Assembly (NCBI GenBank): GCA_029851415.1
Contig: CM056743.1
Coordinates: 15,864,727 to 15,928,726, forward strand
DNA length: 64,000 nucleotides
Source: Eretmocerus hayati
Taxonomy: Eukaryota > Arthropoda > Insecta > Hymenoptera > Aphelinidae
Reading direction: 5' to 3'
Notes under the pieces: model-generated
The model's database searches: none
What the model was told of the DNA's origin: nothing
The model's input: the letters and a program-made list of their open reading frames with translations, nothing else
Position numbers and translations under genes: made by a program
Shown: positions 37,001-48,419 of the stretch, one piece after another
Position numbering within the stretch: position 1 is the stretch's first letter
Layout: every line of letters begins with the position of its first letter

Positions 37001-37282
37001 ATGTCGTAGGCCGATAGAATCTTCATGCCGTCAGGATTTCACGTGCGGCGCAACACTGAGCACTTTTGCGTAGAAAGTGATTTTTTATCCAACACTAACC
37101 CATCCCTCTTATTATTGACTCCGAGGAGATAACAGTACTGTTATCTCCTCGGCGATCGGTAACAAGAGGGATGGGTTAGTGTTGAATAAAAAATCACCGT
37201 TTAAACAAACTTCTGTGATGCTCCTTACGCGCTTACGCGCGTGAAATCCTGATGGCCTGAAAATCCTAACGGCCTACGACAT
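37001..37282. mobile_element. 282-bp MITE with perfect hairpin core
   Basis: Outer TIRs begin ATGTCGTAGGCCG and share a CAGGATTTCACG block. The core (about 37078-37196) is an almost perfect hairpin: GTGATTTTTTATCCAACACT with the following CCCATCCCTCTT pairs with the inverted sequence, and GAGGAGATAACAGTACTGTT forms the centre. No target duplication is certain. Confidence 0.75.
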
Positions 37283-37606
37283 TCACATGTGTGACATAGA
37301 AAATGCGAGTCCAAGTTTGTGCCATTGAAAACGTATACGCCAGCTATGAAATCGGCTATTATACAGCGAATATCGCTTGAGTATCTTGGTCCCGAGTAAC
37401 ATCGGAAACACGTGTTCAAATCGCATCTGCTCATCCGGCGGCGTTGCTCTAAGCATGTGTAGAGGCGGAAATGTCTCAATCTGTTTCAAAGAAAAGGCCG
37501 AGAGTGTTTTCCGAGGTTGCGAGGGAGAACAATAACTGCAGGCCTGCGCATACTTGTGAGTATATTAGGGGCCACTCATGAGTGGTGCATAAAGCGACCA
37601 TGATCT

Positions 37607-37626
37607 CTTGTTTTTTTTTTTTTTTG
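37607..37626. repeat. Poly-T run
   Basis: A T-rich homopolymer of about 15 bases after CTCTTG. No adjoining retroelement was recognised. Confidence 0.6.
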
Positions 37627-37864
37627 TATATCTAATAGCACAAGACTATAAAACCAGAACCATATACCACATTCGCAGGCATATCCCATCCCGTCAGAGC
37701 CGATGAGCTGACGCCCTTCCTAATCTCTGGCCCTTCATGCCGCGGAGGATGAGCCTCTCGTTTCCTCGTGATATTAGAAAGTTAGAACCGAGATGGCATT
37801 GTAGATGTGCGATGCGGTAGTACTGCTGCTGGTGCGAATGTGTGAATCATCGCTGCTGACCAGG

Positions 37865-38150
37865 AAGGGTGATCACACCCGGATCACAGATTTTGTTGAA
37901 ACTTTGGAAATAGTCTTATTTCGGTGCCAAAAGATAAAACCAAAAGTTATAGACCCTAACGCTCAAGCGTTTCCAAGCTACAGCTTATATGACATTGTCA
38001 TTGCCCATATGGGCCCATGTTAAAAATCGTCTATATAGGTATACCTGCAATGCTAATATCCTTGACTGTAGCTCGGAAACGGTTGAGCGTTAGGGTCTTT
38101 AATGATCAACAATACTTTCTGGTTGTTGAGTGGGGATCAGTCCGAATTCA
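37865..38150. mobile_element. MITE family 1, copy 2
   Basis: Inverted arms containing GACCCTAACGCTCAAGCGTTTCC and its complement around a centre near 38030 with GGGCCCATGTTAAAAA. The flanking TTGTTGAAACTTTGGAA resembles the arm of the copy at 24680-25025, and both centres carry CATAT-GGCCCATGTTAAAA. This copy is shorter and more diverged. Confidence 0.6.
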
Positions 38151-38499
38151 CCGTTTGGATTCCCTGGTCAATTAAAATCTCCTCATTACGACATTTTCTT
38201 TACAATCTCGAACTGCTTCTGACTCTTTGAACTCAAGCTGCGTGCTCTGTGGTCCCTGAAAAATTTAATTTTGGACCGAGCTGGTTGAGTAAACTCGTCT
38301 TGACCGGACTGCAATTTCCAAATAGACCCTTGTTGACCTCAATGTTAGAAATATATTCTTAGTCACGATATCCTGAATGACACGTCATTGCAAAAACCAG
38401 TCTCGGATGTCGGTGAGATTTAATAAAAGTCACCCACAATTACAGGGGAATTTTGTTTACTGAACGAAAAAGTCAAGTTTAGTCATTAAAAATCCAAAA

Positions 38500-38995
38500 A
38501 ATTCTCAATCAATACCGTTCTGATCTGGATAATTTCTCCACCTGCTTTTTTCTCAATAAAATCGGTGTAGGTCCATGGGTTTTCAACGTTTTTTGAGCTT
38601 ACTGATAGAAAATCGTAGTTTTATGACATTTTCCTATACTTGAAACGGTAGAAATCCATAATATTTGATACTTTTCCCGATCTAGAGTATTAAAAGTGAA
38701 TTTTCTTCAAAAATGGTGGACTTGTACCGTTCTGATTCGGAAAAAAGTCGAGAAATTTTCCGGATCAGAACGGTATAAGTCCATTTCTTATCGCAAAATG
38801 AGATGTGAAAACTATGAATAATCGGAAATTGATACGCCCCACGCGTGAAATGATGTGAAAACACACTCACTAAATGGTAAAACAAGAATATTTACTTTAG
38901 ATGATAACTCGAATTTTCCATATCGCAGAAACTTTGAGACGAATTTTTGAGTTATGGAAAAAATGGACTTATACCGTTCTGATCCGGAGCCGCCC
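38500..38995. repeat. Dispersed copies of TGGACTTATACCGTTCTGAT
   Basis: The motif occurs in forward orientation near 38722 and 38965 and inverted near 38763; a weaker forward copy lies near 38517. The pair at 38722/38763 forms a small hairpin. Probably a remnant of an inverted-repeat element. Confidence 0.5.
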
Positions 38996-38999
38996 AAGT

Positions 39000-41186
39000 G
39001 AGGCTATAACAGTTGTACTAATCAAAAATACTTTAGTTATTGCAATAACAATGTCAAAGTGGGTGGCTTCCGGGGGGGGGGGGGGCGGCTACTAGTGCCA
39101 CCAACCTATACAACGAGTTGTGCAATCGAAGTTTCCCACGACTCGGGCTCAAACCTGCTATGCCCGGAGAAATTACCGCTATCGCTTGCAAAACTAGAAA
39201 AATGAAAATTCTCCCTGGGATCCCCTCCGGAAGACCCTTCTGATCCTACGAATGCATGTTTCCAAGCCGAACTCTGGTGCAAAATTGTTTAAACCGAAAT
39301 TGTTTATACATATTGTAAGGATCACTTTTCTCGATTCAAAACCATTGGATTAATGTAATTTGGGCCGGTTTAAGCTAAAATTTACTCTCGTCATTTTCCG
39401 CTAGAAGCCATTGTATTTGAGCCACGAGTGAATTCAAGTTTGGAGAACGCAAATTTTGGGATTTTGAATATCCTGGTTTATTCGTTTTTCAGCACTTGGC
39501 ATGGGATTCCTGCGGATACACAACTCGTATCAGTGTATAATCTAATATCTAATATACTATATCGCAAGAGCTCGGAGACCCGAGCGGAGACCACTCCAAT
39601 CGGATGGGCGCGTGTTGGATTCATCTCGCCATTTTGCAACCGTAGAAACTATATTTATACCCATCCCGCGATATTCATGCAATATCGCTTGAATAAGAAA
39701 AAGACGCAATAATCGGGTATGCGCCAATTCGTTCATCCGAAATCCTTTCCGATGCGGAACGATGCTTACTGAAAAAAATTATGCCCCACTTTTTGATACG
39801 GTCATGTTGTATGACGATCCGGTATGGCATATTCACTTTTCATGAATACATGCAGTGTTTATCTTTTCATTTTTTCCTCGAGTATATCGTACAGGCATTT
39901 ATGTACACTTCACTAAAATTTGACCAGAATGTCATTATACAGCGGGGGACTGATACTTTCTCATCTCTCTGTACAATCCTCTAACATTGTAAAATTTTTT
40001 CCCATGGCTTATTGAATGATGTACGATACTCAGGACTCACTCATCCGACAACCGCAAAGTAATGAATATAATTGAATATTCGACAGCTGCACCATCAATA
40101 TTCTCAACATCGATGGAATGAGAATTTCCGAAAAGGCATTCGAATCTTCAATCGTCATACCTTGTGGATTTCTCCCCCTTTTTCAGACGTATAGAACCAC
40201 TTCTGTCTGAAATTGAGCTAGAGATTTCAAGATGCCTACCATAATCCATTTGAAAACAAATTTTGCGCGGACTTATTCAAACGCGCGTTCGTGCGTTGCA
40301 CACATCGATCAAGATTATTGGACCTAATCGAATCGATCTCCCGTGCATTATTGCGAATAATATTTTTGCACCTTATCGAAAGACCTCACAGTACACTGTA
40401 AATTTCAAACTGTGAAAAAGTACAAATCAAATTTTTGAAAATAATTCTCCGAAATGAAATTGTGGAATACGACAAATAAAACTGTTAAAATGACACTTAA
40501 GAGATATACGTAGCACACGTCACAGTTTGAACTTGTGACAAGTCACAAATTGAAATATGTGACTATTCATTATACGTACGCGCAGATGATCATTCCATCA
40601 CAAGCTGCATGAAGTTTCGCCCGCATACGCCATCCGGACCCGCGGGCTCAAACAGCCTCGCTATTCGAGCACCGGGTGTCGGCTTCTACCTATATAGATA
40701 TATGGCACCAGCTTTTTACTTGATCGCCGTGCATCTTCTACGAGGTCACGCAGTGATTTCCACCTCCTGGTTAAGTGCAGGCATTGACTTGTTTTTTACC
40801 AAGGCGCAGAAGTTACGGCAGACTAACAATAAGTGATCTCAGTATTCAAGTGACCACACCTGCACATAATGTGGTTAGGAGCATCTCCATCGACAGCACG
40901 GACTCCTGGGTGTCATCGCAAGGGGTAGAAAATGCTAGGATATTCAAACCAAAGAAAACGGGTGAGAAGTCAACAGTCTGCGACAATTTACTGTTCACCA
41001 ATAACACGAGTTGGGAAGACACTTGGAGGTTATGTTAGCAGTTATTACGGCCCGTGATCACAGGAGTCCCAGCTGCCGTTGGAGATGCTTTAGACTACAA
41101 ATGGACATCTAAAAGTGGTGCGAATACTAACTAGTGCGTCCAAAAGCTACTTGGCATTTGAGAATTGAAGTTGTTATTTCAATCTA
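39000..41186. other. No supported gene
   Basis: A run of 14 G lies at about 39073. Open frames of up to 94 codons occur without motifs. No RNA gene or clear repeat seen. Confidence 0.45.
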
Positions 41187-42028
41187 AGGTAAGTGTACCC
41201 AACTTGCCTCTGTACCCAACTTGCCCCCATATGCCGATCTCAGGAATGGGCGCTCGTTGACCTTCCCTCAATTTTTTTTTACGTTTGCTATGTTAAAATA
41301 TGAGGAAATACGTATTTTTCATCGACCCCGGATCATTTCTGCGTTCTCCAGAAAATGTAGAGTGAGTTTTCGATTTTTCGTGTTTGCACGGCTAAGAAAT
41401 CACCGAGGAAATCGCGTTCACTAAAACCGGTGCCAATCTATTTTTATTCCACCAATCTTGACGTACCTTAGTGCATTCGATTCCTTGTCTCAAGACCTTC
41501 AAAACCCGCTCTTTAGGGTTGCAGAACTCTGATTTGGAGCGATTTCGTGTACAAAACACGAAGATGATTTAAGAATCAAGAAGGCCGACATCGGAGTGTA
41601 CCCAACATGCCCCCAAATGGTTATCTCGGAAGGGGGGGGGGGGGGCAGTATGGCTTTTTTTACCACCCAGAACGTGTTTATCACGTCAAAATAGGTCGGA
41701 AACGATGTCTTGGGCCAGCTAAAAGCTACAAATGTCGCTGCACGGTTATCAAAACGGATCAAAGCGATTCTATTCACTCCATCGACGATTTACATTGTTT
41801 TAAATGATGGGGGCAAGTTGGGTACACACTTTTGTAAACTCTCAAAAATCACCTTTTGGGAGGATTAAAACAGCTCGGCTCTACTTCATCCAAATCGGAC
41901 GTATTTGAGCTCATTTTAAAGGTCTTGAGACAAGCTTTAAAATGAGCTGAGGTACGTTGGAAAAGATTGAGATAGGCCAAAGTTATTAAGAAAATAGCTT
42001 AATGGAGGCAAGTTGGGTACACTTACCT
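41187..42028. mobile_element. 842-bp TIR element with GTACCCAACTTGCC motifs
   Basis: Perfect 24-bp terminal inverted repeats, beginning AGGTAAGTGTACCCAACTTG. The core motif is repeated inside: a second forward copy at about 41211, a variant at about 41597 and an inverted copy at about 41805. Further complementary blocks (CTTGTCTCAAGACCTT) extend the symmetry inward to about 41460-41945. No transposase frame; ORFs inside are mirror artefacts. The target duplication is unclear. Confidence 0.75.
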
Positions 42029-42349
42029 CATATAAAGAATGACTGAGAATCCCATGTATTTATCTCATCCCCACCTATTCCATTTATCAATCGATGCAAC
42101 TGCAGATTGATTGATGCACCGAAACTGTTCTTACTAAAAATTTGAATAAGTGATGAAAAAATGACAATTTCAGATAGTTTATATTCATAATTTGACTGAG
42201 GACGATTTTTGCGGATTGAAATTATCAATACTGACAATTTCATTGTGGTTTTCCACAGTTTGAGATTTACAGTATAACACTTTCCACGATTCCACCGGAG
42301 AAAATATAATGTTAGCATCAGCTCTGTATGGTTGGCATGGCCGGGCATG

Positions 42350-42870
42350 GTTGGCAAGAGCGACTCGCTCCTCTCCCCAACAACGCAGAGCCTCGCGTGG
42401 GCGAGCTCGCGAGCGAAGCATCTGGCGAGAGGGACCACTTGCTTTTGCCAACTCCAGAATCGGCCGGTTCTCTCACCCGCAAAATTCGACGTAAAAGTTG
42501 CCCAGGTTGGGACAAATGAACCCTCTTGGACTCAAACGATAGGTGGCACTCCCAATAATCGGTTTAAACAAGAACCATTGTTTGAAATTATGGCGATGAC
42601 ACAAATAACCGTCAAGAATATGCATTTTTGTACCTTCCTCCCGATTTCCTCGCTATAAGTTGGGAAATATCAGTTTCACTTGCAATACAACGAGCAGGTC
42701 ATTGGTGAATCTCGCGCAGTCCTACATGAAAGATTCATATGGAGCCGGCAAAAAAGCAAGAGCGACTCGCTCCTCTCCCCAACAACGCAGAGCCTTGCGT
42801 GGGCGAGCTCGCGAGCGAAGCATCTGGCGAGAGGAACCACTTGCTCTTGCCAACTCCAGAGACTCTAATT
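42350..42870. repeat. ~110-bp direct repeat pair, 400 bp apart
   Basis: GAGCGACTCGCTCCTCTCCC through to CTTGCCAACTCCAGA occurs at about 42356-42465 and 42758-42868 with only a few differences. The unit is GC-rich, begins with GGCAAGAGC or GCAAGAGC and ends near GCTTTTGCC/GCTCTTGCC, so each copy has short inverted ends. Two insertions of the same small element are likely. Confidence 0.75.
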
Positions 42871-43116
42871 TCCCCCGGTTCAACCCTATAATTATCGAGA
42901 TAATTATCCTACACTATAGTAATATTCATAACGCAGGCAGTGCGACGCAGCGCGCTGCTCCATTTCTAGAACTCACTCTGAATTCAATTGACTCAGAAGC
43001 CTAGCTAGTAGTCAATTCCCTCAGGATCTTAATCAGTGACTTTCATTCGAATTCTGAGTGATGTACTTGTACCGAGACGTGTGCTATAAGTTGTCGAAAC
43101 GAGAGAATCGATTCAG

Positions 43117-43434
43117 GTGCTCAATATATGTTACTCAGCAAATCCTTATGAACAAATAATCCGTTTGAATCAAATGCTAGTCATGAACTGTACATTTGAT
43201 ACAACTCTTACACAGGAACAAATTTCGAACACCGTCCGGGAGTACATGAACCAGACAACGATCACGAGAGGGGTGATGTTAGCTCACAAAAAGTTTTACC
43301 CTCACCACTTATTTAGCGCCTACGAACCCCACCACATTCACCACTTTGTTCTATACTATATATACGAGGGCACCCCTCTACTTGAGACCAGACATGTGGG
43401 GCTTTTCACTGGACATGAGGGATTTCATTTCTGA
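43117..43434 (+). CDS. Uncharacterised open frame, His-rich
   Basis: A 105-codon open frame ending in TGA. It has a histidine-rich stretch (HKKFYPHHLFSAYEPHHIHH) in its second half. No family is recognised, and there is no signal peptide or clear start. A chance ORF is possible. Confidence 0.2.
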   Translation: MLNICYSANPYEQIIRLNQMLVMNCTFDTTLTQEQISNTVREYMNQTTITRGVMLAHKKFYPHHLFSAYEPHHIHHFVLYYIYEGTPLLETRHVGLFTGHEGFHF

Positions 43435-43659
43435 TGTCCGCAACAACAATCAGAAGCAACCTACTTTGTGCAATGTGGGAGCAGCTACTCAGCACAAAAC
43501 CAAGACAACAGGGAAAAAAAATAAACATCAATCCACGGTTAACAATTCCAGAAGGTATGGCTACATCTATAACTACTTTCCTCCTTTTGTCACCTTTAGT
43601 TCAATCATGTTCCAATTTTATCGTCTTCAATTATGGTGTTGATGTCATGTCTTAGACGA

Positions 43660-44900
43660 TGATTCAAACTTCCATGGAAATCGCTGATTCAACACATAAA
43701 GTTCAAATTGTCCAAGCTCTGGTGAAATAACATATTTATACATTCTCACACAATCTTGGACGAGAATTTATTGATTACAGGAATATTAATGTTCCTTGCT
43801 CGTAGTTAACGAAGATTAGATACTAAGTTAGCTATGAAATGTAAATTTATCAGTTAGCCCAGATATGAAGAATTTGAAGTTTCCATATCTCACAGGAGTG
43901 CCCGCGTGGATGATTCTGAGTTACAAAATATTCCCCTTGCATTGAAAATTAGTATTCTGAATCACATGATTCATTCAGTACATTTACAGTATATCTTCAA
44001 CATATTTTTTTTTTCAATTGTCCAATTTCATGAGGTTTCCTTTACAAGATTCTGATACCAAAAAGTTTGGAGGGAAAGTTCCAGTGACAATCATTAAGCC
44101 ACATTAAAGTATGGGGCTCACGGTGGAGCATACTAAGAGTCTCTCGGATTAAAGGACACGATTGGCCTGAACCGACATTGACCCAAAGGTGCTTGTCCCT
44201 TAGAATAGATCTATATCGATTCAAGTACATGATGAGTGGAATTTTTCCCCGCAAGAATGGAAATCTTTGGTTGAGCCATTTTTAGAAGAAGTCAAATTAA
44301 GGTTTTTTTACTGGAATTTCCATACTTATCTATTCATGCGCGATTAAAATGCATTTGTCACCCGATTTCCCGTACATTCATTCGTAATTACATTGAAATA
44401 CGTTATGATACATCAAGAGGATAGTTTTTAGAAACGATTTCATAGTACAGGTGAATATCCATGTATGGCGCTCATCGTATAGAACACCTGTCGAACGCTC
44501 ATGGCGAATCTGTCGACATAAAAACGGGAGTGTATTTGTTATGAGCTGTACCTGTGGTATATATAGCTACAAGCTTTGAGTGTAGAGTTGAGAGCCCCTC
44601 TCCTTGCTCTCTCTCTAAGATCGTCGTATAAGGGAATTCCCCTGCTGGCGCTCGAATTTTTCTCAGAATGACAATTTCCTGAGAATCAATCGATAAGAAT
44701 GTTGCGGGACGAAATTGAATGATGAAATTATCCCACTTTGAAATGTGATGTTTCTTATGACCTTCCGAGCATTGGTTATTGTTGATCCTCACTTTCTGGA
44801 TAATAGAGATCCACGCGAATATATATCAAAGGTCCATCGGAAAGCTCATCTTTGATTATTCTCAAAATAATGTCAAAATCAAGATTGAAGATATTTTAAT
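43660..44900. other. No supported gene
   Basis: AT-rich sequence; only short frames. Nothing recognised. Confidence 0.45.
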
Positions 44901-44929
44901 CTGACTTCTCTCGATTCAAGCTCCGCTGG

Positions 44930-45010
44930 AGATTCCATTCTTGCGGGAAATAACTTCTATTTATCACGTACTTGAAGTTGAACAGAGAAGTTCTGAGGGG
45001 CAAGGGACTT
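44930..45010. repeat. Dispersed repeat, fragment 1
   Basis: Contains CACGTACTTGAAGTTGA and GAGGGGCAAGGGACTTTTGG, matched in the same order at about 48328-48390. Confidence 0.5.
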
Positions 45011-45040
45011 TTGGCTAAAGTCAGTTTAGGGCGACCATGC

Positions 45041-45370
45041 GACATAATGAGAGCTGATTCCTACAAGCTCGCTGCAGGCGGCGCTAGCGTTCCGATAAGG
45101 GTGCCCCTATGCACACAGACGCGCGAAGCCATGTATTTGTGAATCCGTGTGAAAGTACGTGAGATATCCCCCGCCCGTCGCTCGTCGTGACAAACTTGCG
45201 GAAGTATATATAGCTAACTCTCACTCGCGGAGCGGGTGGGGATATCTCACGTACTTTCGCACGGATATACGAATACATGGCCTCGCGCGTCTGTGTGAGT
45301 AGGGGCACCCTTACCGGAACGCTAGCGCCGCCTGCAGCGAGCTTGCAGAAATCAGCTCTCATTGCTTGTC
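45041..45370. mobile_element. 330-bp long-TIR hairpin element
   Basis: Inverted arms of about 135 bp with few differences: AATGAGAGCTGATT, AAGCTCGCTGCAGGCGGCGC and AAAGTACGTGAGATATCCCC are all present with their complements on the other side. The centre (about 45180-45230) is unpaired and contains TATATATAG. Total length and structure fit a MITE; the strong fold would also allow processing as small RNA if transcribed. Confidence 0.8.
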
Positions 45371-45599
45371 TCTCGGCATCGTTAGACCATGGCTATTCGC
45401 TTGTACTATGAAATCGTTTCTTGAAACAATCTTTTTAATGCATTATAACGAAATTCAATGTAATTAGAAATGAATGTACGGTAAGTCGGACGACAACTGC
45501 ATTTTAATCGCGCATGAACAGAATAGTATGGGAATTCCAATAAAAAACAACAAATTTGACTTTTTCTAAAGACGGCTCGACCAAAGATTTCCATTCTTG

Positions 45600-45725
45600 C
45601 GCGAGAAACTTTCATCTATCATATTCGAGGAAGTTTACTCGACCGTTTTTATGAGCCACTAGAGAACTCAAATCTCACGATTCTATACTCTTCAAAGTCT
45701 CACGCGAGGTGCTGACATTATTTGT
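45600..45725 (-). repeat. Dispersed repeat, fragment 2 (inverted)
   Basis: The reverse complement matches 48185-48275: ATGTCAGCACCTC, GTGAGACTTTGAAGAGTAT and a GTTCTCTAGTGGCTCAT block followed by CGGTCGAGTAAAC. Confidence 0.65.
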
Positions 45726-46198
45726 GTCTCTAAAACACCACACGGGACCAGAGATATGAACGGAAGATCCAAATGACTGTTAAACTGTATGTAATTTGGG
45801 GATTGAAATGGAGTGTTTCGGCCCAGTCCCTCCATAGGCCTGATCACTACAACTCTGGAAGGACCTGATGTATACACAAAGGGTATATCAAAATTTGGAA
45901 TGTACAAAATCTGTGAATGTAAGATGTGACTGCTATTTCGAAGGAAAAAGTGGTTATCTCAAATGCGAGGAGGAATTGCTCAACTCCATCTAGATGTTGA
46001 GACAGGAATCAGAATTACTGATTCATAACGACTATATCGGTACAAGTCGTTGAGGTTTTATAAAATGATTTTAGTCGCTCATGTAACATATGCTATGTTT
46101 GTTTGTAAGAAATTAATTATATCTCGCAACTTTTCAACGATTCATCTTTTGACTATAACCGTCGATTTTCGTAATGTTGCGAGGCATTACTTAACGAT

Positions 46199-46412
46199 GT
46201 AATGCACGCGAGCGTTACAGTAATGGAGTACATAATTACGACTGATGATTGTAACGCGTTTTCTAATTACGAATGTAATCGGAGGAGACATTACCCGAAT
46301 AGTGTAATGCGCGAAATCGTTACAGTAATGCGACACCCAATTACGCTCGAGAGTTGTAACGCGTTTTCGGGTTACTGACATTGACCGTAATGAGGATTCA
46401 TATTGCATCACA
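46199..46412. repeat. Two-copy 107-bp tandem repeat
   Basis: TAATGC-CG(A)-CGTTACAGTAATG begins each copy at about 46199 and 46306. Both contain GTTGTAACGCGTTTTC after a similar distance (GATTGTAACGCG in copy 1). The repeated half-palindromes GTTACAGTAATG and ATTACG-, lying just upstream of a TATA box, could be binding sites, but this is inference. Confidence 0.6.
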
Positions 46413-46442
46413 TTGTAATACGACGATCGATTATCAAGTAGC

Positions 46443-46480
46443 TATAAAAAAGGCCCCGCAGAAGCATTCTGAATCAATTT
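46443..46480 (+). promoter_or_regulatory. TATA-type core promoter candidate
   Basis: CTATAAAAAAGGC (TATA at 46443) is followed about 31 bp downstream by an initiator-like TCAATTT (about 46474). The downstream 350 bp is GC-richer and open for 110 codons (46523-46855, Cys/Pro/Arg-rich, no domain). Spacing is right for an arthropod core promoter. Confidence 0.35.
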
Positions 46481-46810
46481 GTTCCAAGCCGTCGAGAGTG
46501 TGTAAACCTACTACGTAGAAGTTTGCCGCGCGGGCCCGGGCTCCTTGTGTGTCGTCCGTGCTCCGATTGCAACACAGTCACCACGCCGCTCCCGCATCGA
46601 CCATGCATCGCTACACCGACACGATCGCGTCGCCAAACGGAGCAATGTTGTGCCGCGCCTCCACGATCCTCGTGCCGCAAGTGTACGCAGAACTTTAAGC
46701 TGCGGTTCCACAGACTTATCATACACGCCACATTCCTGCGGCACCCGTGCCTATCTCGTCCAGCAGTGTCCCTTCATGAATGTGCGTTCCAGTGCGCGAG
46801 GAACTGTATA

Positions 46811-47750
46811 TGTTACCGTGAAAGCCCGAGATCCGTGATTGTCAGCATTCACTGACCCGGCCCAGTGAATGTCGGAGTTTGGAAGAGTTGGGGGATGGAA
46901 GTCGAATCAAATGTCAAACACATTGTCTCATTATCCCAAGTTTCCGAGGCAGGTTAAAATATGGAGAAATATCGATTGTCCATCAATGAGGAGTTGTCAA
47001 TGAAATGTCTTGCCAAATACTTGTCGATCTCAGAAATACCTCATAGAAAATAGGTGTCAATTACGAAAGTTGAGTGACATAAACGTCTTAGTTATGAGTA
47101 TTAATCACACACTGCTCATGCTGACACAATTGTCTTTTCAATTTTGCGCGCCACGATTACTGTGAAAGTTAGAAACTCAAGAACTCCTGGCCTCATTCGA
47201 TGGGTGATGAATAAAGAGGCCATACTTCCTCCACCTTTCTGAGTGAACCTCCTTCTTGTGGCAACTCAGAAATAATGAGGTTTGCTGGGGCCCGCGTAAA
47301 ATTCTCACTCCAAAAGAGTGAAACTTACTCTTTTCGGAGTTGCCATAAAGTGGGGGTTCATACGGAAAGGTCAAGAGAGTATTGAACACTATACCTTGAT
47401 TTTCCATATTCCAACCTGCCTCGGAAACTTGGGATAATGAGACAATGTGTTTGACATTTCATTCGGCCTCCATTCCCCAATTCTTCCGATCTCCGACATT
47501 CACTGGTCAATGCCCAGTGATTGCTGACAATCACTGGTGGAGACCTGTGAATGCTGACAATCACTGGTCGATGGCCAGTGAATGCTGACAATCACTAGTG
47601 GAAGCCAGAAATATGGCCTCAGCAACGATATCAGCTACAAATTCCGGGCTTTCACTAGGAAATGTCAGCATTCACTGGCCTCAACCAATGAATCCTAAGA
47701 TTCCACACTGAATGCCCGGCAATCACGGATTTCGGGCTTTCACAATAACA
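46811..47750. mobile_element. 940-bp TIR element with expanded CACTGG subrepeats
   Basis: TIRs begin TGTTACCGTGAAAGCCCGAG and are flanked by TATA on both sides (46807-46810, 47751-47754), a probable target duplication. Second-level inverted arms of about 115 bp lie at 46856-46970 and 47402-47517 (AAACACATTGTCTCATTATC and complement). The right arm is enlarged by several copies of a ~38-bp unit, CACTGG-GATGGCCAGTGAATG-TGACAAT (about 47505-47600). No transposase is seen. Confidence 0.75.
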
Positions 47751-48059
47751 TATATACATACATACATTATCGCAGGAGTGTGAAGAACGCATCGTATGAG
47801 TGACCCGTTTCTATGTCAGAGGCTGCGGGCGGGATGAATAAATCGCTTTGATTTGTTCTAACTAAGACTCTTATATGAATCTACCCTCTCGATCGACGAT
47901 CTACTAAATCGTCCATAAAATCTACGACTAATTAGAACGGAGCTTTGCATATCATAGATGTTCACTTTATCAAAAAAATTTCTTTATTTTCATTTTTGTT
48001 TCTTTGTTTTAACGCGCTGCAATTTGCACTTTGTTGTAATTAACGACCATCATGCACGC

Positions 48060-48400
48060 GTTACATGTTAATTTTTCAAATTTGAAGAAGTTTACTCTAC
48101 CGTTTTTATTTTTTTATTTATTTCTTATTATTTGAAAAAAAAAAAAAAAAAAACGTTTTTATGAGCCACCAGAGAATCCAAATAATGTCAGCACCTCACG
48201 CGAGACTTTAAAGAGTATCAAATCATGAGATTTGAATTCTCTGGTGGCTCATGAAAACGGTCGAGTAAACTTTCTCAAATTTGAAAAATCAACATTATGA
48301 GCGACTAAAATTATGCCATTCCATGTATCATGTACTTGAAGTGAGAAAAATCTATCCTGAGGGGCAAGCACTTTTTGGTCAAAGTCGATTCAGGCCAACC
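48060..48400. repeat. Dispersed repeat, fragment 3, with local inverted repeat
   Basis: 48170-48275 matches the inverted fragment at 45600-45725, and 48328-48390 matches 44930-45010. In addition, 48090-48195 and 48225-48285 form an inverted repeat (ATGAGCCACCAGAGAAT with ATTCTCTGGTGGCTCAT). An A-run of about 18 lies near 48137. Confidence 0.6.
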
Positions 48401-48419
48401 GTGAGGATGTTCGAGTGAA

